In this document: in pieces, positions 33,369 to 43,047 of the stretch | How positions within the stretch are numbered: position 1 is the first letter of the stretch | Layout of the letters: every line of letters begins with the position of its first letter | NCBI GenBank assembly: GCA_913057725.1 | Contig: CAJXOS010000005.1 | Coordinates: 1 to 64,000 of the forward strand | Reading direction: 5' to 3' | Origin: an uncultured Lewinella sp. | GTDB taxonomy: Bacteria; Bacteroidota; Bacteroidia; Chitinophagales; Saprospiraceae | DNA: 64,000 nucleotides | Notes under the pieces: generated by a model | The model's input: only the letters and a program-made list of their open reading frames with translations | Told to the model about the DNA's origin: nothing | Databases searched by the model: none | Made by a program: the position numbers and the translations under genes

Positions 33369-34238
33369 ATGGATAACAAACAAAAAACAGCCGACACATC
33401 CACTCTGGAACAAGCCTCCTGCTGCGATCCTGGCTGCTGCGGTGATACTAGCGCAAGTACGAGCACCGATTTGAAAGCGATTGTCAAGGAAAAGTACGGG
33501 GCTATTGCGGAGCGTTCGGACGGAAGTGGTTGCTGTAGCAGCACCCCTGATGGCACTTACAGCATTATGGCTGATGAGTACGACGAACTACAAGGCTACG
33601 CTCCAGATGCCGACCTTAAATTGGGCTGTGGTCTACCGACAGAGTTTGCGAAGATTAAAGCTGGCGACACCGTCGTGGATCTGGGTTCAGGTGCGGGTAA
33701 TGATTGCTTTGTTGCACGAGCAGAGACCGGTGAGAGTGGGCAGGTAATTGGTGTAGACTTCACAGACGCTATGCTACTAAAGGCGCGTAACAATGCCCTT
33801 AAGCTCGGCTACAATAATGTCTCATTCGTGAAAGGAGACATCGAAGACATTCCACTTCCAGAGAACCTCGCCGATGTTGTAGTAAGCAATTGTGTCTTCA
33901 ACCTGGTGCCCGATAAGCAAAAAGCTTTCAGCGAGGCACATCGCATTCTGAAGCCAGGGGCACACTTCAGTATCTCCGACATTGTCTTGGAAGGAGACTT
34001 GCCTAAGGCATTACAAAAAGATGCCGAGCTGTACGCAGGCTGCGTAGCCGGAGCAATACAAATGGACGATTATCTACAGCTGCTTCGCGACCAAGGGTTC
34101 AAGCAACTGGAAATTCAGAAAAAGAAATCCATAGAACTTCCACGGGAGGTGCTGGCTAATCATCTTGGGCCAAAGCAAATCGAAGCTTTTAATCAAGACT
34201 TTGGTATCTATAGCATCACCGTTTACGGCGAAAAATAG
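33369..34238 (+). CDS. arsM: Arsenite methyltransferase
   Basis: The 289-residue enzyme transfers methyl groups from S-adenosylmethionine to As(III), giving volatile or less toxic species. The SAM-binding motif is DLGSGAGND (104-112). Cysteines at the ArsM arsenic-binding positions are present: Cys55/56 in GSGCCSS, Cys175 in SNCVFNLV and Cys225 in YAGCVAGA. The N-terminus (SCCDPGCCGD) has an extra Cys-rich stretch that may help capture arsenic. An ATG at 33342, four bases after arsR, would add nine residues; both starts are possible. It follows arsR and is controlled by its promoter. A hairpin with U-rich tail follows. Confidence 0.93.
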   Translation: MDNKQKTADTSTLEQASCCDPGCCGDTSASTSTDLKAIVKEKYGAIAERSDGSGCCSSTPDGTYSIMADEYDELQGYAPDADLKLGCGLPTEFAKIKAGDTVVDLGSGAGNDCFVARAETGESGQVIGVDFTDAMLLKARNNALKLGYNNVSFVKGDIEDIPLPENLADVVVSNCVFNLVPDKQKAFSEAHRILKPGAHFSISDIVLEGDLPKALQKDAELYAGCVAGAIQMDDYLQLLRDQGFKQLEIQKKKSIELPREVLANHLGPKQIEAFNQDFGIYSITVYGEK

Positions 34239-34261
34239 CATCACTGCTCTAAGTCAAAAAC

Positions 34262-34301
34262 AACAGGCCAAGGATTTACAACTGTAGATCTGAGGCCTGT
34301 T
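34262..34301 (+). terminator. Terminator of the arsR-arsM operon
   Basis: AACAGGCC (34262-34269) pairs with GGCCTGTT (34294-34301), followed by TTAATTT. It lies 24 bases after the arsM stop. Confidence 0.7.
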
Positions 34302-34372
34302 TTAATTTCGGCTATGGCACAGCCTTATCTAGTTGGTTCAAAACAGGCAATACATACTCCCGATATTTATAG

Positions 34373-34380
34373 TACTTTTG
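34373..34380 (+). promoter_or_regulatory. -7 element upstream of the GAF-kinase gene
   Basis: TACTTTTG is an exact TAnnTTTG, 120 bases before the ATG at 34501, implying a leader of about 110 bases. No -33 TTG was found at normal spacing. Confidence 0.4.
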
Positions 34381-34500
34381 CTAATACATTTAGCAGGAGA
34401 TACTCAGCCTGTTATCTGCCCCCTTCCCTGAATAACCTCGCAAAGCAAAGTTTGCCAAACATTGGCATTGCCCCTTATTTGAACTTGATTTGACGAACTG

Positions 34501-35844
34501 ATGCTCAAAGGATCATTAAATCCGGCGGTTATCCTTCTGCAACGGAAGTACCGATCTCTGCAGCAACAACTTGTGCGCTTGCGGGAGAAAGAGCGGCATT
34601 TGTCTGTCATTAATAGTTTTGCCTCCGCACTTCTCAAACAACGAACCACGGAAGAGATCGCCTGGTCGATCACCAATAATGCAATCGCTAAGCTTGGCTT
34701 TGAAGATTGCGTGGTATACCTATTGAATGAAGAGGATCAAGTACTGGAACAAGTAGCTGCCTATGGGCCCAAGAACCCACGAGGCACGGAAATTCGGGAT
34801 CCTATTGTCATTCCGGTAGGACAAGGCATTGTCGGCACCGTCGCTGCAACAGGACAAGCAGAGTTGATTGGGAACACTGCTAAAGACTCCAGATACATCC
34901 CTGATGATATGGTACGTTTGTCAGAACTAGCCGTACCGATCAGCTCTGAAGGGAAAATTATCGGTGTCATTGATTCTGAGCATAGTGCTTCCAATTTCTT
35001 CAATGAAGAACACTTACATCTCCTAGAGACTATTGCCGCCTTAGCCGCCACAAGTTTTCTGCAGGCACAGACACAGAAGAAACTACGTAGATATCGGGAG
35101 GCGCTAGAACGACAAGTGGCACAGAAGACCATTAACCTGCAAGAGATGGTCAACAAACTGCAAAGCTCTAACGAAGATCTAGAGGCCTTTGCCTATGCGG
35201 CCTCACACGATCTGCGCGAACCCATCCGGACCATTGCTAGTTTCTTGCACTTGATAAAGAGAAGAAGTACTGGCCCGATACCCGATGAGACAGAAGAATA
35301 CCTGGATTACGCTATTGATGGGGCACACAGGATGAATCAACTCTTAAGTGGACTTCAGGCTTATGCTACACTGAATGACAACCAGTTGGAAAAAAGCCCA
35401 ATTGAACTGAATCATGTGGTGCAGGCTTGCCTAAAAGATCTGTCTTATTCCATTAAGAAACATAATGTCAGGATAGATTATCCAGAAGCTTTACCGATCG
35501 TTCAAGGGTACCCTACCCTTTTGCACCAGCTTTTGCAGAACCTCTTGGCTAACGCCATAAAATTCCACCGGCCTGGCATTACCCCTCACATTCAAATTAG
35601 CTATTGTGAGGACAATGAATGGCACCACTTCGCTATTGAAGACAATGGTATTGGTATCGACCCAGAGTTTGCCAATCGGATTTTCGATCTCTACACCAGG
35701 CTCAACAACAGAAAGGAGTACGGCGGCACCGGCTTGGGCCTCAGTATTTGCAAAAAGATCGTCTCCAAACACGGCGGGAAAATCACGGCCGCTCCTGCGC
35801 CATCCGGCCAGGGCGCACGTATCTCATTCTGCTTGCCGCGTTAG
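34501..35844 (+). CDS. GAF-domain sensor histidine kinase
   Basis: The 447-residue cytosolic kinase starts with a short coiled coil, then a GAF domain (about 40-190: VVYLLNEEDQVLEQVAAYGP, IPVGQGIVGTVAATG). A second coiled coil leads to a HisKA domain with ASHDLREPIRTI (His236) and an HATPase domain with LLANAIKF, DNGIGID and GGTGLGLSICKKIV. The GAF domain should bind a small cytosolic ligand. No receiver gene is adjacent, so the partner is encoded elsewhere. The HisKA and HATPase parts closely resemble those of the partial kinase at the right edge of the window. Confidence 0.9.
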   Translation: MLKGSLNPAVILLQRKYRSLQQQLVRLREKERHLSVINSFASALLKQRTTEEIAWSITNNAIAKLGFEDCVVYLLNEEDQVLEQVAAYGPKNPRGTEIRDPIVIPVGQGIVGTVAATGQAELIGNTAKDSRYIPDDMVRLSELAVPISSEGKIIGVIDSEHSASNFFNEEHLHLLETIAALAATSFLQAQTQKKLRRYREALERQVAQKTINLQEMVNKLQSSNEDLEAFAYAASHDLREPIRTIASFLHLIKRRSTGPIPDETEEYLDYAIDGAHRMNQLLSGLQAYATLNDNQLEKSPIELNHVVQACLKDLSYSIKKHNVRIDYPEALPIVQGYPTLLHQLLQNLLANAIKFHRPGITPHIQISYCEDNEWHHFAIEDNGIGIDPEFANRIFDLYTRLNNRKEYGGTGLGLSICKKIVSKHGGKITAAPAPSGQGARISFCLPR

Positions 35845-35880
35845 GCAATGCGAGCCTATTCCTCGTTCCAAACTTAATCG

Positions 35881-36627
35881 CTAACTATAGCTGGGCCCTT
35901 CCAATTCTTCCAAGGTCACTACTGCTCCAGCTGCGGTACCCAATGGCAAAGCAAACAGGAATCCAACTACCGTCATAAGCAAGAGTACGAATACGGCACC
36001 ATTCCCAATAGCAAGCATTCGATTGGCCTTTACAAAACGTACACTTTCACGTACGCCCATTCTACGCTCTAGCGTAAAATCGAAGTTACCAAAGCCCGCA
36101 TAATAGGCTTGTACTGCTATGATTAAGATTGGAATAGCGGGACTGAACACCGGGATAATAATTCCCAGAAGAAGCAGTAGAATGGTAAAGAATATTTCCC
36201 GAACTATATTGCGCAGAGCAATTCGAACACCCCGCACGAGATCACTCAACATCTTGCCAATACTAAAGGGCTGAGGCGGAATGTCGGGATACAACTTATG
36301 CTCTAGCTTCTCAGACAACAAACTCATAAACGGAGAAGCAACTGCCATGATAATATAACGGAAGATCAGCAGTGTAAAGGCCACTAAGCTTACGCCCCCC
36401 ATAACGGTAGCAATCTTCATAAAGGTGGCTTTCCCCCATTCAAATGGATAAAAGGAGATCAGCCAGCCTCCCATATCATCACTAATGCCATAAGCTGCTC
36501 TTAGCACCACAAAACCCAACACTAAACTGAGTAGCACTGGGATCCAGAAATACAACCACAAGCCGTGCTTAGAGATCAGTTGCAATCCTCGCAAATAGGA
36601 TGTTGCACCATAGAGAAACCGTTGCAT
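35881..36627 (-). CDS. EI24/CysZ-like membrane protein
   Basis: From the ATG at 36627 this is a 248-residue integral membrane protein with about four to six helices, such as LWLYFWIPVLLSLVLGFVVL and ILLLLLGIIIPVFSPAIPIL. A longer frame opens at 36756, but its first 43 residues are polar and basic and do not fit. The core block FWIPVL, then LERRMGVRESVRFVKANRMLAIGNG near the C-terminus, matches the EI24 (CysZ) family. CysZ in proteobacteria imports sulfate, but for Bacteroidota members this is not shown. It stands alone between two convergent or unrelated genes. Confidence 0.8.
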   Translation of the reverse strand: MQRFLYGATSYLRGLQLISKHGLWLYFWIPVLLSLVLGFVVLRAAYGISDDMGGWLISFYPFEWGKATFMKIATVMGGVSLVAFTLLIFRYIIMAVASPFMSLLSEKLEHKLYPDIPPQPFSIGKMLSDLVRGVRIALRNIVREIFFTILLLLLGIIIPVFSPAIPILIIAVQAYYAGFGNFDFTLERRMGVRESVRFVKANRMLAIGNGAVFVLLLMTVVGFLFALPLGTAAGAVVTLEELEGPSYS

Positions 36628-36840
36628 AATTTGTGTTTCGTTTACCACAATTATCGCCCCCTCCGGCAGAATATGCAAGCTCTTTCTACGAAGATATGCT
36701 CTAGGTCGGCGAATGATAACGGTACTGTCCATGGGTGGTGGCCGACAGTAGATCAATAAGAAAGCTCACTACGTTCGTGGTAAAACTAATCGCAATAGGA
36801 AAGCGAGTGCCTACTATCAAGAACGCAGTGAACTTTTATA

Positions 36841-38136
36841 CTATGGATTCATCTGTAAGTAATCCAGAGCAAAGTTTGAGTAGAGTTCAACTCCCAGTTG
36901 CAGACCAGACTCATCAATATAAAAATCAGGCGTGTGGTGTGGAGCTGCCTCCGCAGGATCTTGATCGGCTGGCATTCCACCTAGAAATACAAACAATCCA
37001 GGCACCTCGCGAGCATAAAAGGAAAAGTCTTCTGCACCAGTCCGCGCACGCGTCAGAATTACATTATCCACGCCCGCAACAGCTTGCATGGTTTTGCCCA
37101 TCATCTGCGTCAAATCTGGATCATTGTAGGTCACTGGATACCCCTTTTCAATAGTTACTTCAGCAGTAGCACCGGAAGCTTCCGCTATGTTGGTTACCGT
37201 ACGGTGAATGCGTTCGTGAATTTCACGCTGCATCTCCGGATCAAGGGTACGGATAGTACCAATCATCTCTACCTCTTCAGGAATGATATTGCTACGAACA
37301 CCACCGGTAATCTTACCGATGCTGATCACTGCGGCCTCCTTGGTTAATTCTGTTTGGCGGCTTACGATCGTTTGCAGGCCAAGGATAATCTGAGCGGAGA
37401 CGGTCACCGGGTCAACCCCAGTCCAAGGCGTGGAGCCGTGGGTTTGCTTACCGCGCACCTTTATCACTAGGCGATTCACAGCAGCCAAAGCACCGCCGGG
37501 CTTAAATCGCACTTCTCCTACTGGTGTCTTAGAATTGATATGAATACCAAAAACAGCGTCCACATCTGGCTCCTTGAGGACACCTTCTTTTACCATGAGT
37601 TCTGCACCACCTTCTTCTCCTGGAGGGGCGCCCTCTTCTGCTGGCTGAAAGATGAAGACAACTGTACCAGGGATCTCATCGCGCATCTCGGCTAAGATTT
37701 CGGCAGCTCCCATTAGCATAGCTACGTGAGTGTCGTGCCCACAGGCATGCATCACACCCGTTTCTGTCCCCAAAAAGGTAGTACGCACTTTACTCGCAAA
37801 CGGAATATCCACCCGTTCCGTTACCGGCAAAGCATCCATATCAGCTCGCAGGGCTACCGTCTTACCAGGTTTACCACCGCGCAAAACGCCTACCACTCCA
37901 GTTAGAGCCACTTCTCGCTGCACTTCAATGCCTAGGCCTTCCAGATGAGCAGCTACCATTTTAGCCGTTTCGTATTCCCGATTACTTAGCTCAGGGTGTT
38001 CGTGTAAATATCGACGCCATTCAATGACGCGTTCTTCAATGGCCGTTGCTTTATCATGTACAACAGCTTGGAAATTACCCTGTGCAAAGCCAATCATGCT
38101 CCACAGGAGGCAAAAGGAAAGTAATACTCGTTTCAT
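36841..38136 (-). CDS. Exported M20-type amidohydrolase
   Basis: The 431-residue enzyme has a signal peptide (RVLLSFCLLWSMIGFAQ) and the full M20D amidohydrolase/aminoacylase body. The metal-binding motifs are HACGHDTH, FQPAEEG with the catalytic Glu pair, and a late His in the dimerisation part. The N-terminal block WRRYLHEHPELSNREYETA is typical. Such enzymes remove N-acyl groups from amino acids or cleave amide-linked compounds. An exported form probably acts in the periplasm on peptides or acylated amino acids. Substrate is uncertain. It stands alone. Confidence 0.9.
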   Translation of the reverse strand: MKRVLLSFCLLWSMIGFAQGNFQAVVHDKATAIEERVIEWRRYLHEHPELSNREYETAKMVAAHLEGLGIEVQREVALTGVVGVLRGGKPGKTVALRADMDALPVTERVDIPFASKVRTTFLGTETGVMHACGHDTHVAMLMGAAEILAEMRDEIPGTVVFIFQPAEEGAPPGEEGGAELMVKEGVLKEPDVDAVFGIHINSKTPVGEVRFKPGGALAAVNRLVIKVRGKQTHGSTPWTGVDPVTVSAQIILGLQTIVSRQTELTKEAAVISIGKITGGVRSNIIPEEVEMIGTIRTLDPEMQREIHERIHRTVTNIAEASGATAEVTIEKGYPVTYNDPDLTQMMGKTMQAVAGVDNVILTRARTGAEDFSFYAREVPGLFVFLGGMPADQDPAEAAPHHTPDFYIDESGLQLGVELYSNFALDYLQMNP

Positions 38137-38229
38137 ACCAGTCTTTTCGATAATAATTACAAAGATGAGCTACCTGCGAATGCAAATAGCGACTGCATAA
38201 AGTTAACGAACCTAGCGGAAGGGATTCAA

Positions 38230-38640
38230 TTAGAAGATAGAAGCATCTTTTTTACGACGATCCAGCTCTTGTTCAATAATAGAAGCTACAAGATGAATAT
38301 CACGATGGGCAGGGTAACGCCGACTTAGATAGAAATGCCCAAATAAGACCGAAAGAAGTGAAATGGGCACTAAAGTGAGTAAGATTAAGCTTAACTGGCT
38401 GGCCTCGCTTGCCGCAGCCAAAAAAGAAGCAGCAATCCAGAAAGAAACACTAAAACCCAACAAGAATAATCGGTGATACCAACGCTCCGCAGTCTGCTTT
38501 TGGGCAACAATATGGCGAAGTAGCTGACTCAACTCCCGAGTACTATAGGCATCAGCACCGAACTCCATGATGAGCATAAGGTCATCATTACCGTCTCGTT
38601 CCAGACGCTGTAATTGTCGGTCGAAGAAGTACTGCTTCAT
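38230..38640 (-). CDS. Two-helix membrane protein of unknown function
   Basis: From the ATG at 38640 the product has 136 residues: an N-terminal helical cytosolic part with many charged residues, two membrane helices (FLLGFSVSFWIAASFLAAA and LSLILLTLVPISLLSVLFGHF), and a short charged tail (ASIIEQELDRRKKDASIF). A GTG at 38667 would add nine residues. AAGGGG directly precedes the ATG and may be a ribosome-binding site. I do not recognise the family. It reads in the same direction as the larger membrane protein at 38748-40079, 107 bases away, and may be cotranscribed. Confidence 0.65.
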   Translation of the reverse strand: MKQYFFDRQLQRLERDGNDDLMLIMEFGADAYSTRELSQLLRHIVAQKQTAERWYHRLFLLGFSVSFWIAASFLAAASEASQLSLILLTLVPISLLSVLFGHFYLSRRYPAHRDIHLVASIIEQELDRRKKDASIF

Positions 38641-38747
38641 CCCCTTAATGGATTCCCGGATGCCCACAGTGTTGGACGAATTAATCAGTTATGAAATTGG
38701 TCGTATCTTAGCAAGCTAAGATACTAAAACCTTGTGGGCCAAGCAAA

Positions 38748-40079
38748 TCAAGACTCTGTTGGCAAGTAGAAAAATGGTATACGATCGACCTTGGGCTTCC
38801 CGCTATTGTCTACAGAAAGGTGCTCAATGGTAATCACATGTTCTCCTGGATCAAAGGTTAACCCAGGGAAGAAGATCCGTAAACCAGGTTCCAGTTGATG
38901 TGGATGCCGATACGCTTTCATGATATATTCTACCGGTACCTCATCCAGGAGTATTCTCATCTGTTCCTGAAAACATGCCATTCGGTACTGTCGGGTATCT
39001 TCAAAGTACTGCTCCATCTTATCCGAAGCAAAGGTCCGCTCTGGTTTTGTTCCAGAACATAGATCAAAGATTTTTCTACTCTCCCGTTCTGGCATCGGTA
39101 TAAAAAGCTGTAGCTCTGTTGGATTATTGAGCATCGCCGATGGAATCTGCGGCCGGATAAATGCCAAATCATAATCGCTGGACTCATCCGCATAATTCGA
39201 TGAGTACACTCGATCCGTTCGGTCGTCGTACCGAAGGTATTGCGCCGGCATTAGTGCCAAGATTTGGGTTCGGGAGAACACGGACATAGTGATAACCAAT
39301 ACTCCTATTAACATACCCATCATTAAGCCCCAAAATCGCTTGGTACCCAAATTAGTCCGAATGGTGTAACCAAAGTAGGTTTGTGGCTTTGAAAAAATAT
39401 TGGCGGCCAGCCTCCCTAGAAACATACTGAGCGGAAAGTGAATTCGTTTGACCCATTCCCTTTCCCTAAGACTCTTGCTATTCATCAATCCATTAAACAT
39501 CAGCACCACCGCAATTAAGCCGAAGACACCTTGGACAATGATCGATGCTACCTCGTCTTCTAAAAAAGTAGCCAGTAGAAAGCCGACCAAAACAAAGCCA
39601 GACAGCAGAATACCAATACCAAAAAAGACCATTACAAACGATAGAGCGTAAGCCAAGAGGGCGCTAGACACACGATCCAGGTCTTGATTGAATTGGTGTA
39701 GGCTTGGATATTTCTCCATAAGCTGATCCATAAAGTGTGGACTGTAAGAATCATTCTCACGGCGAATACCGTTCGGGTAAACACTCTCCAAACCAATCGC
39801 TGCAATCCACAAAGCCCGAAGAATAAAATGGGCCAAGAAGCTCATGACCAAAACCGCCACAGCCACTAATAGATAGAAACACAGGAAGTAGGCCATGCCC
39901 ATGAATCCTTCTGGCAGATTGAAGTAGAACCAACTAGAGAGCCCGTTGACAATATCAAAAAGCTGAAAGGAACCAAAGATGGCTACACCGGATATCACCA
40001 TCTCCGCCTGCCAACTCTCCATGGCCAGGCGTTCCATCCAAGCCCCTTTGCTATCTTGCGTCTGATTGTTGTCTTCCAT
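38748..40079 (-). CDS. Multi-pass membrane protein of unknown function
   Basis: The 443-residue protein has about six hydrophobic segments (for example FLCFYLLVAVAVLVMSFLAH and FWGLMMGMLIGVLVITMSVF) in its first two thirds. A C-terminal soluble part of about 150 residues (SSNYADESSDYDLAFIRPQI onward) ends with a beta-like stretch FFPGLTFDPGEHVITIEHLS. I do not recognise it. The ATG at 40079 is preferred over 40115 because the first 12 residues of the longer form lie in the divergent promoter region. The sequence TATATTTA ends four bases before this ATG and is a near -7 element. Transport or envelope roles are only guesses. Confidence 0.65.
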   Translation of the reverse strand: MEDNNQTQDSKGAWMERLAMESWQAEMVISGVAIFGSFQLFDIVNGLSSWFYFNLPEGFMGMAYFLCFYLLVAVAVLVMSFLAHFILRALWIAAIGLESVYPNGIRRENDSYSPHFMDQLMEKYPSLHQFNQDLDRVSSALLAYALSFVMVFFGIGILLSGFVLVGFLLATFLEDEVASIIVQGVFGLIAVVLMFNGLMNSKSLREREWVKRIHFPLSMFLGRLAANIFSKPQTYFGYTIRTNLGTKRFWGLMMGMLIGVLVITMSVFSRTQILALMPAQYLRYDDRTDRVYSSNYADESSDYDLAFIRPQIPSAMLNNPTELQLFIPMPERESRKIFDLCSGTKPERTFASDKMEQYFEDTRQYRMACFQEQMRILLDEVPVEYIMKAYRHPHQLEPGLRIFFPGLTFDPGEHVITIEHLSVDNSGKPKVDRIPFFYLPTES

Positions 40080-40103
40080 TGAGTAAATATAGCGAAGTTG
40101 AGC

Positions 40104-41189
40104 ATGACTCCACAAACCATTTTTTCTGGCCTCACCGTAGTAGAATTAGCTAGCGTATTAGCTGGCCCAGCAGTAGGTTTATTCTTTGCCGAATTAGGCG
40201 CCAAAGTGATCAAAATTGAAAACCCCAAGACTAAAGGGGATGTCACTCGGGCCTGGAAAGCTCCTACCGAGAATAAGGACAAGTCTGATTCCGCATACTA
40301 CCATAGTGTCAACAATGGAAAGGAAGTTCGTTTCCTCAACCTTAAGGCAGAAGATGACCGGCAACAAGTATATGAATTGATCAAAACGGCTGATATCGTT
40401 GTCGTCAACTATCGCCCAGGTGCAGCCAGCAAACTGGGGATGGATTATGAAACATTAGCACAGCTAAATCCACGTCTGATCTACGCTGAGCTTACTGGTT
40501 TCGGGGCTCAGGACAAACGCCTCGCTTTTGATGTAGTGCTACAAGCAGAAACAGGCTTCCTCCACCTGAGCGGTGAGCCCGATGGCCCGCCAGTAAAAAT
40601 GCCAGTAGCGCTCATTGACCTATTGGCTGCTCATCAGCTCAAAGAAGGTGTACTCATCGCCCTTTTGCAACGCGAACGCCATGGAAAAGGGAGTAAGGTC
40701 ACTACTAGTCTGTACGCCTCGGCCTTGGCCAGTTTAGCCAACCAGGCCACCAACTGGTTAATCGCCGGTTATTCCCCCCAACGCATGGGTAGTCAGCACC
40801 CCAACATTGCTCCTTACGGAGACATCCTCCGTACGGCCGATGGTAAAGAACTCGTACTTGCTATTGGTGTAGAGGCCCATTTCAAGCAACTTTGTTCACT
40901 ATTAGAAGCCGAGGAGCTAGCTAGCGACCCTCGTTTCCTGACGAATGCAGATCGCGTCGCTCATCGAACTGAACTCATCCCACTACTGCAAGAGAAAATT
41001 GGTCAATTCTCGGATCGTGAAGCATTGCTCACACAACTTCATCAGGCGGGCATTCCTGCAGGAGCTATTCGGGACCTTCCTGGGGTTTTCGAACAAGCAG
41101 GAACAAAAGATTTACTCGTAAGCAGTACTGATGACCAGGGGAACGCCATTAAGACCGTGAGAAGTGTCGTCTTTGACATCCAAGACTAA
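40104..41189 (+). CDS. CaiB/BaiF-type (class III) CoA transferase
   Basis: The 361-residue enzyme moves CoA between carboxylic acids. The family N-terminus LTVVELASVLAGPAVG and the nucleophile Asp143 in LAFDVVLQAETGF are present, as are ARFLTNADRVAHR-like and YGDILRTADG blocks. Related enzymes act on formyl-, crotonobetainyl- or alpha-methylacyl-CoA; the exact acid cannot be read here. Start: an in-frame TTG at 40098 exists, but the ATG at 40104 is preferred. It is divergent from the membrane protein gene, with only 24 bases between the starts, so their promoters must overlap. A 12-base-pair terminator follows. Confidence 0.9.
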   Translation: MTPQTIFSGLTVVELASVLAGPAVGLFFAELGAKVIKIENPKTKGDVTRAWKAPTENKDKSDSAYYHSVNNGKEVRFLNLKAEDDRQQVYELIKTADIVVVNYRPGAASKLGMDYETLAQLNPRLIYAELTGFGAQDKRLAFDVVLQAETGFLHLSGEPDGPPVKMPVALIDLLAAHQLKEGVLIALLQRERHGKGSKVTTSLYASALASLANQATNWLIAGYSPQRMGSQHPNIAPYGDILRTADGKELVLAIGVEAHFKQLCSLLEAEELASDPRFLTNADRVAHRTELIPLLQEKIGQFSDREALLTQLHQAGIPAGAIRDLPGVFEQAGTKDLLVSSTDDQGNAIKTVRSVVFDIQD

Positions 41190-41200
41190 ACTAAAAAAGG

Positions 41201-41231
41201 GCGGCAAGCTGAAAGTACATCAGCTTGCCGC
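41201..41231. terminator. Bidirectional terminator between convergent genes
   Basis: GCGGCAAGCTGA (41201-41212) pairs perfectly with TCAGCTTGCCGC (41220-41231) across AAGTACA. A six-A run lies just to the left, giving a U-tract on the minus strand, and TTATTATT follows on the plus strand. It serves the CoA transferase gene (plus) and the ZU5-like gene (minus). Confidence 0.85.
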
Positions 41232-41276
41232 TTATTATTCTGAAGGACAACTTGTCTCTATATTAACGTACCGGCT

Positions 41277-42959
41277 TTAGAAGCTCAATGCTTCTCGCAG
41301 CTCATCTCGGTTTTGTACTGGCGGGCTGACGGTCTCCAGTAAGAGATCCGCACCTTCGCCAAAGGGCTGATCAAGGTGGGCAATAGAAATGCCGCCTTGC
41401 TCATTTACAATCCACAACAGATTATCGGCAGTTGGGGTAATACCAACTGGCGCATTGCTAGATGCCAGATAACGGAAAATGGTATTCTGCGCTTCATTCA
41501 CAACGTAAGCCGTGGTATTCTCAATAGCTTCACCATTATCAAGTACGTAGTTGACACCCGTTACTGTTTCTGGAGCATTAGTGGGCTGAGCACAGTTCCA
41601 GATTCCAAAGGTTGTCACGACGAAACGATTAATCACTTTCCGACGTAGCGGCCCTGGACGGCTATTCAACTGTTCACTAAGCGTAGCTTGCAGTTCTGCT
41701 TTCCGGGCGGTAAACATCGCTTGAATGCTATCGCGCTCTTCACTAATCTGGCGCTCACGCACAGCTACTTGTGCATCATAAGCTGCTTGCTCTTGCTCAT
41801 ACTTATTCAGCGCGCGCTGGTAATCAGCACCCAGCAAAACAGGAGCTACCAGTAGCGTTTCTTCATTTGCACTGTGCTGCAAAGTCAATTCAAACTGCTG
41901 AGCATTAAGTCGGCGAAGCTTTACCTGCTGCCATTCCACTCGGAAGGCACGAGAGTCTATTTCTGGAGATTCTGGTAAAATTTCCCAGATCGTTCCTGCG
42001 TGTAGGTAGTTCAGATCATCAGCTTGCAGATCGCTAGTTGGATCCAGCGGCAGTCCACCATTCACGAAGTCCAACTCAAGCGTTGGGAGATCGCCGGTAG
42101 CCTGGCGTGGTGGAACGGGTGCAGCAGGAACAGGGTTATTGGCTTGCAGTTCTTGCAAAGCAAGATCATAGTCAGCTTCTAGCCAACGTAGCTCTTGCTG
42201 CCAACGACGTTGTGGAGAATCGGCAGCACCAGGCTCCCATTCATCGTCTTCCGCAAACTGCAGGATATCAATATTCTGATATTCCCAAGTGCGATTCACG
42301 GTATCCAACAAGTACACATAGTAATTCGGTAAGGTGAAGTAGTCCGATACTGTCACTTCACTACGCAGCTCTACCTGAACTGCTTTTCCTGGGGCCAACC
42401 TTAGGCGGCGGCCGTTTTTCTCGGCAAAAACTTCCACCATTCCGGCAGAAGTAAGATAACGCTGCATACCCAGCGAATCGTAAGCCATAGGGATGCCTGA
42501 GACAAAGAAGTCAATATAGTCGTGCAACTCGCGGTAGTGGATTTCCACCTCACCACCTACCAATTTTCCTCGATCATCCATAAAAGCTGCGGCAGGAATC
42601 ACCAGGCGGGAACCACTTGGATAATCGATCACACCACCACGGTGCGCATCAGCAACTGCTTTTACTTCATAATCAATATTCAAATCAGGAACGGGTGCAC
42701 TAACAAAGTCTTGGCTGGCAAAATAAGATTCAGGAGTAAGCGGATCGTTTTGGAAAAGACCAGGAACAAACAACAAGAGAACAACGGCAGCAGCAGCTGC
42801 TGAAGCAACGTATACCAACCGACGAATGCGGGCTTGGCGGTTACGCGGTACCTGTTGTTCCTCAAACTGGCCAAGCAGCGCATCGAAGTCCATGTGCTGT
42901 CGGATGGCATCACCATCAGGCTCCTCCAGATTGAATTTAAAATTGTAGTTTTTTTCCAT
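41277..42959 (-). CDS. Single-pass membrane protein with ZU5-like domain
   Basis: The 560-residue protein starts with a cytosolic acidic segment (MEKNYNFKFNLEEPDGDAIR), then a basic stretch and one membrane helix (about 52-70: VYVASAAAAAVVLLLFVPGLF). Outside is a ZU5-like beta domain (about 110-215) with GGVIDYPSGSRLVIPAAAF, VEIHYRELHDYIDFFVSGIP and APGKAVQVEL. A long Gln/Glu-rich coiled coil follows (about 400-440). This is a Bacteroidota protein type found next to ECF sigma factors. The sigma gene is 88 bases upstream on the same strand, so a role as a membrane-bound regulator of that sigma factor is likely. A direct anti-sigma domain was not recognised. The longer ATG at 42980 is less likely. 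Confidence 0.75.
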   Translation of the reverse strand: MEKNYNFKFNLEEPDGDAIRQHMDFDALLGQFEEQQVPRNRQARIRRLVYVASAAAAAVVLLLFVPGLFQNDPLTPESYFASQDFVSAPVPDLNIDYEVKAVADAHRGGVIDYPSGSRLVIPAAAFMDDRGKLVGGEVEIHYRELHDYIDFFVSGIPMAYDSLGMQRYLTSAGMVEVFAEKNGRRLRLAPGKAVQVELRSEVTVSDYFTLPNYYVYLLDTVNRTWEYQNIDILQFAEDDEWEPGAADSPQRRWQQELRWLEADYDLALQELQANNPVPAAPVPPRQATGDLPTLELDFVNGGLPLDPTSDLQADDLNYLHAGTIWEILPESPEIDSRAFRVEWQQVKLRRLNAQQFELTLQHSANEETLLVAPVLLGADYQRALNKYEQEQAAYDAQVAVRERQISEERDSIQAMFTARKAELQATLSEQLNSRPGPLRRKVINRFVVTTFGIWNCAQPTNAPETVTGVNYVLDNGEAIENTTAYVVNEAQNTIFRYLASSNAPVGITPTADNLLWIVNEQGGISIAHLDQPFGEGADLLLETVSPPVQNRDELREALSF

Positions 42960-43047
42960 AGCTCGCGGTTTTAACACCACAACTTATGCCTGCCGGAGGC
43001 GATAATAGGATACCGGGGAGAGGCATCTATTATCGGCCGGCTCGGCT

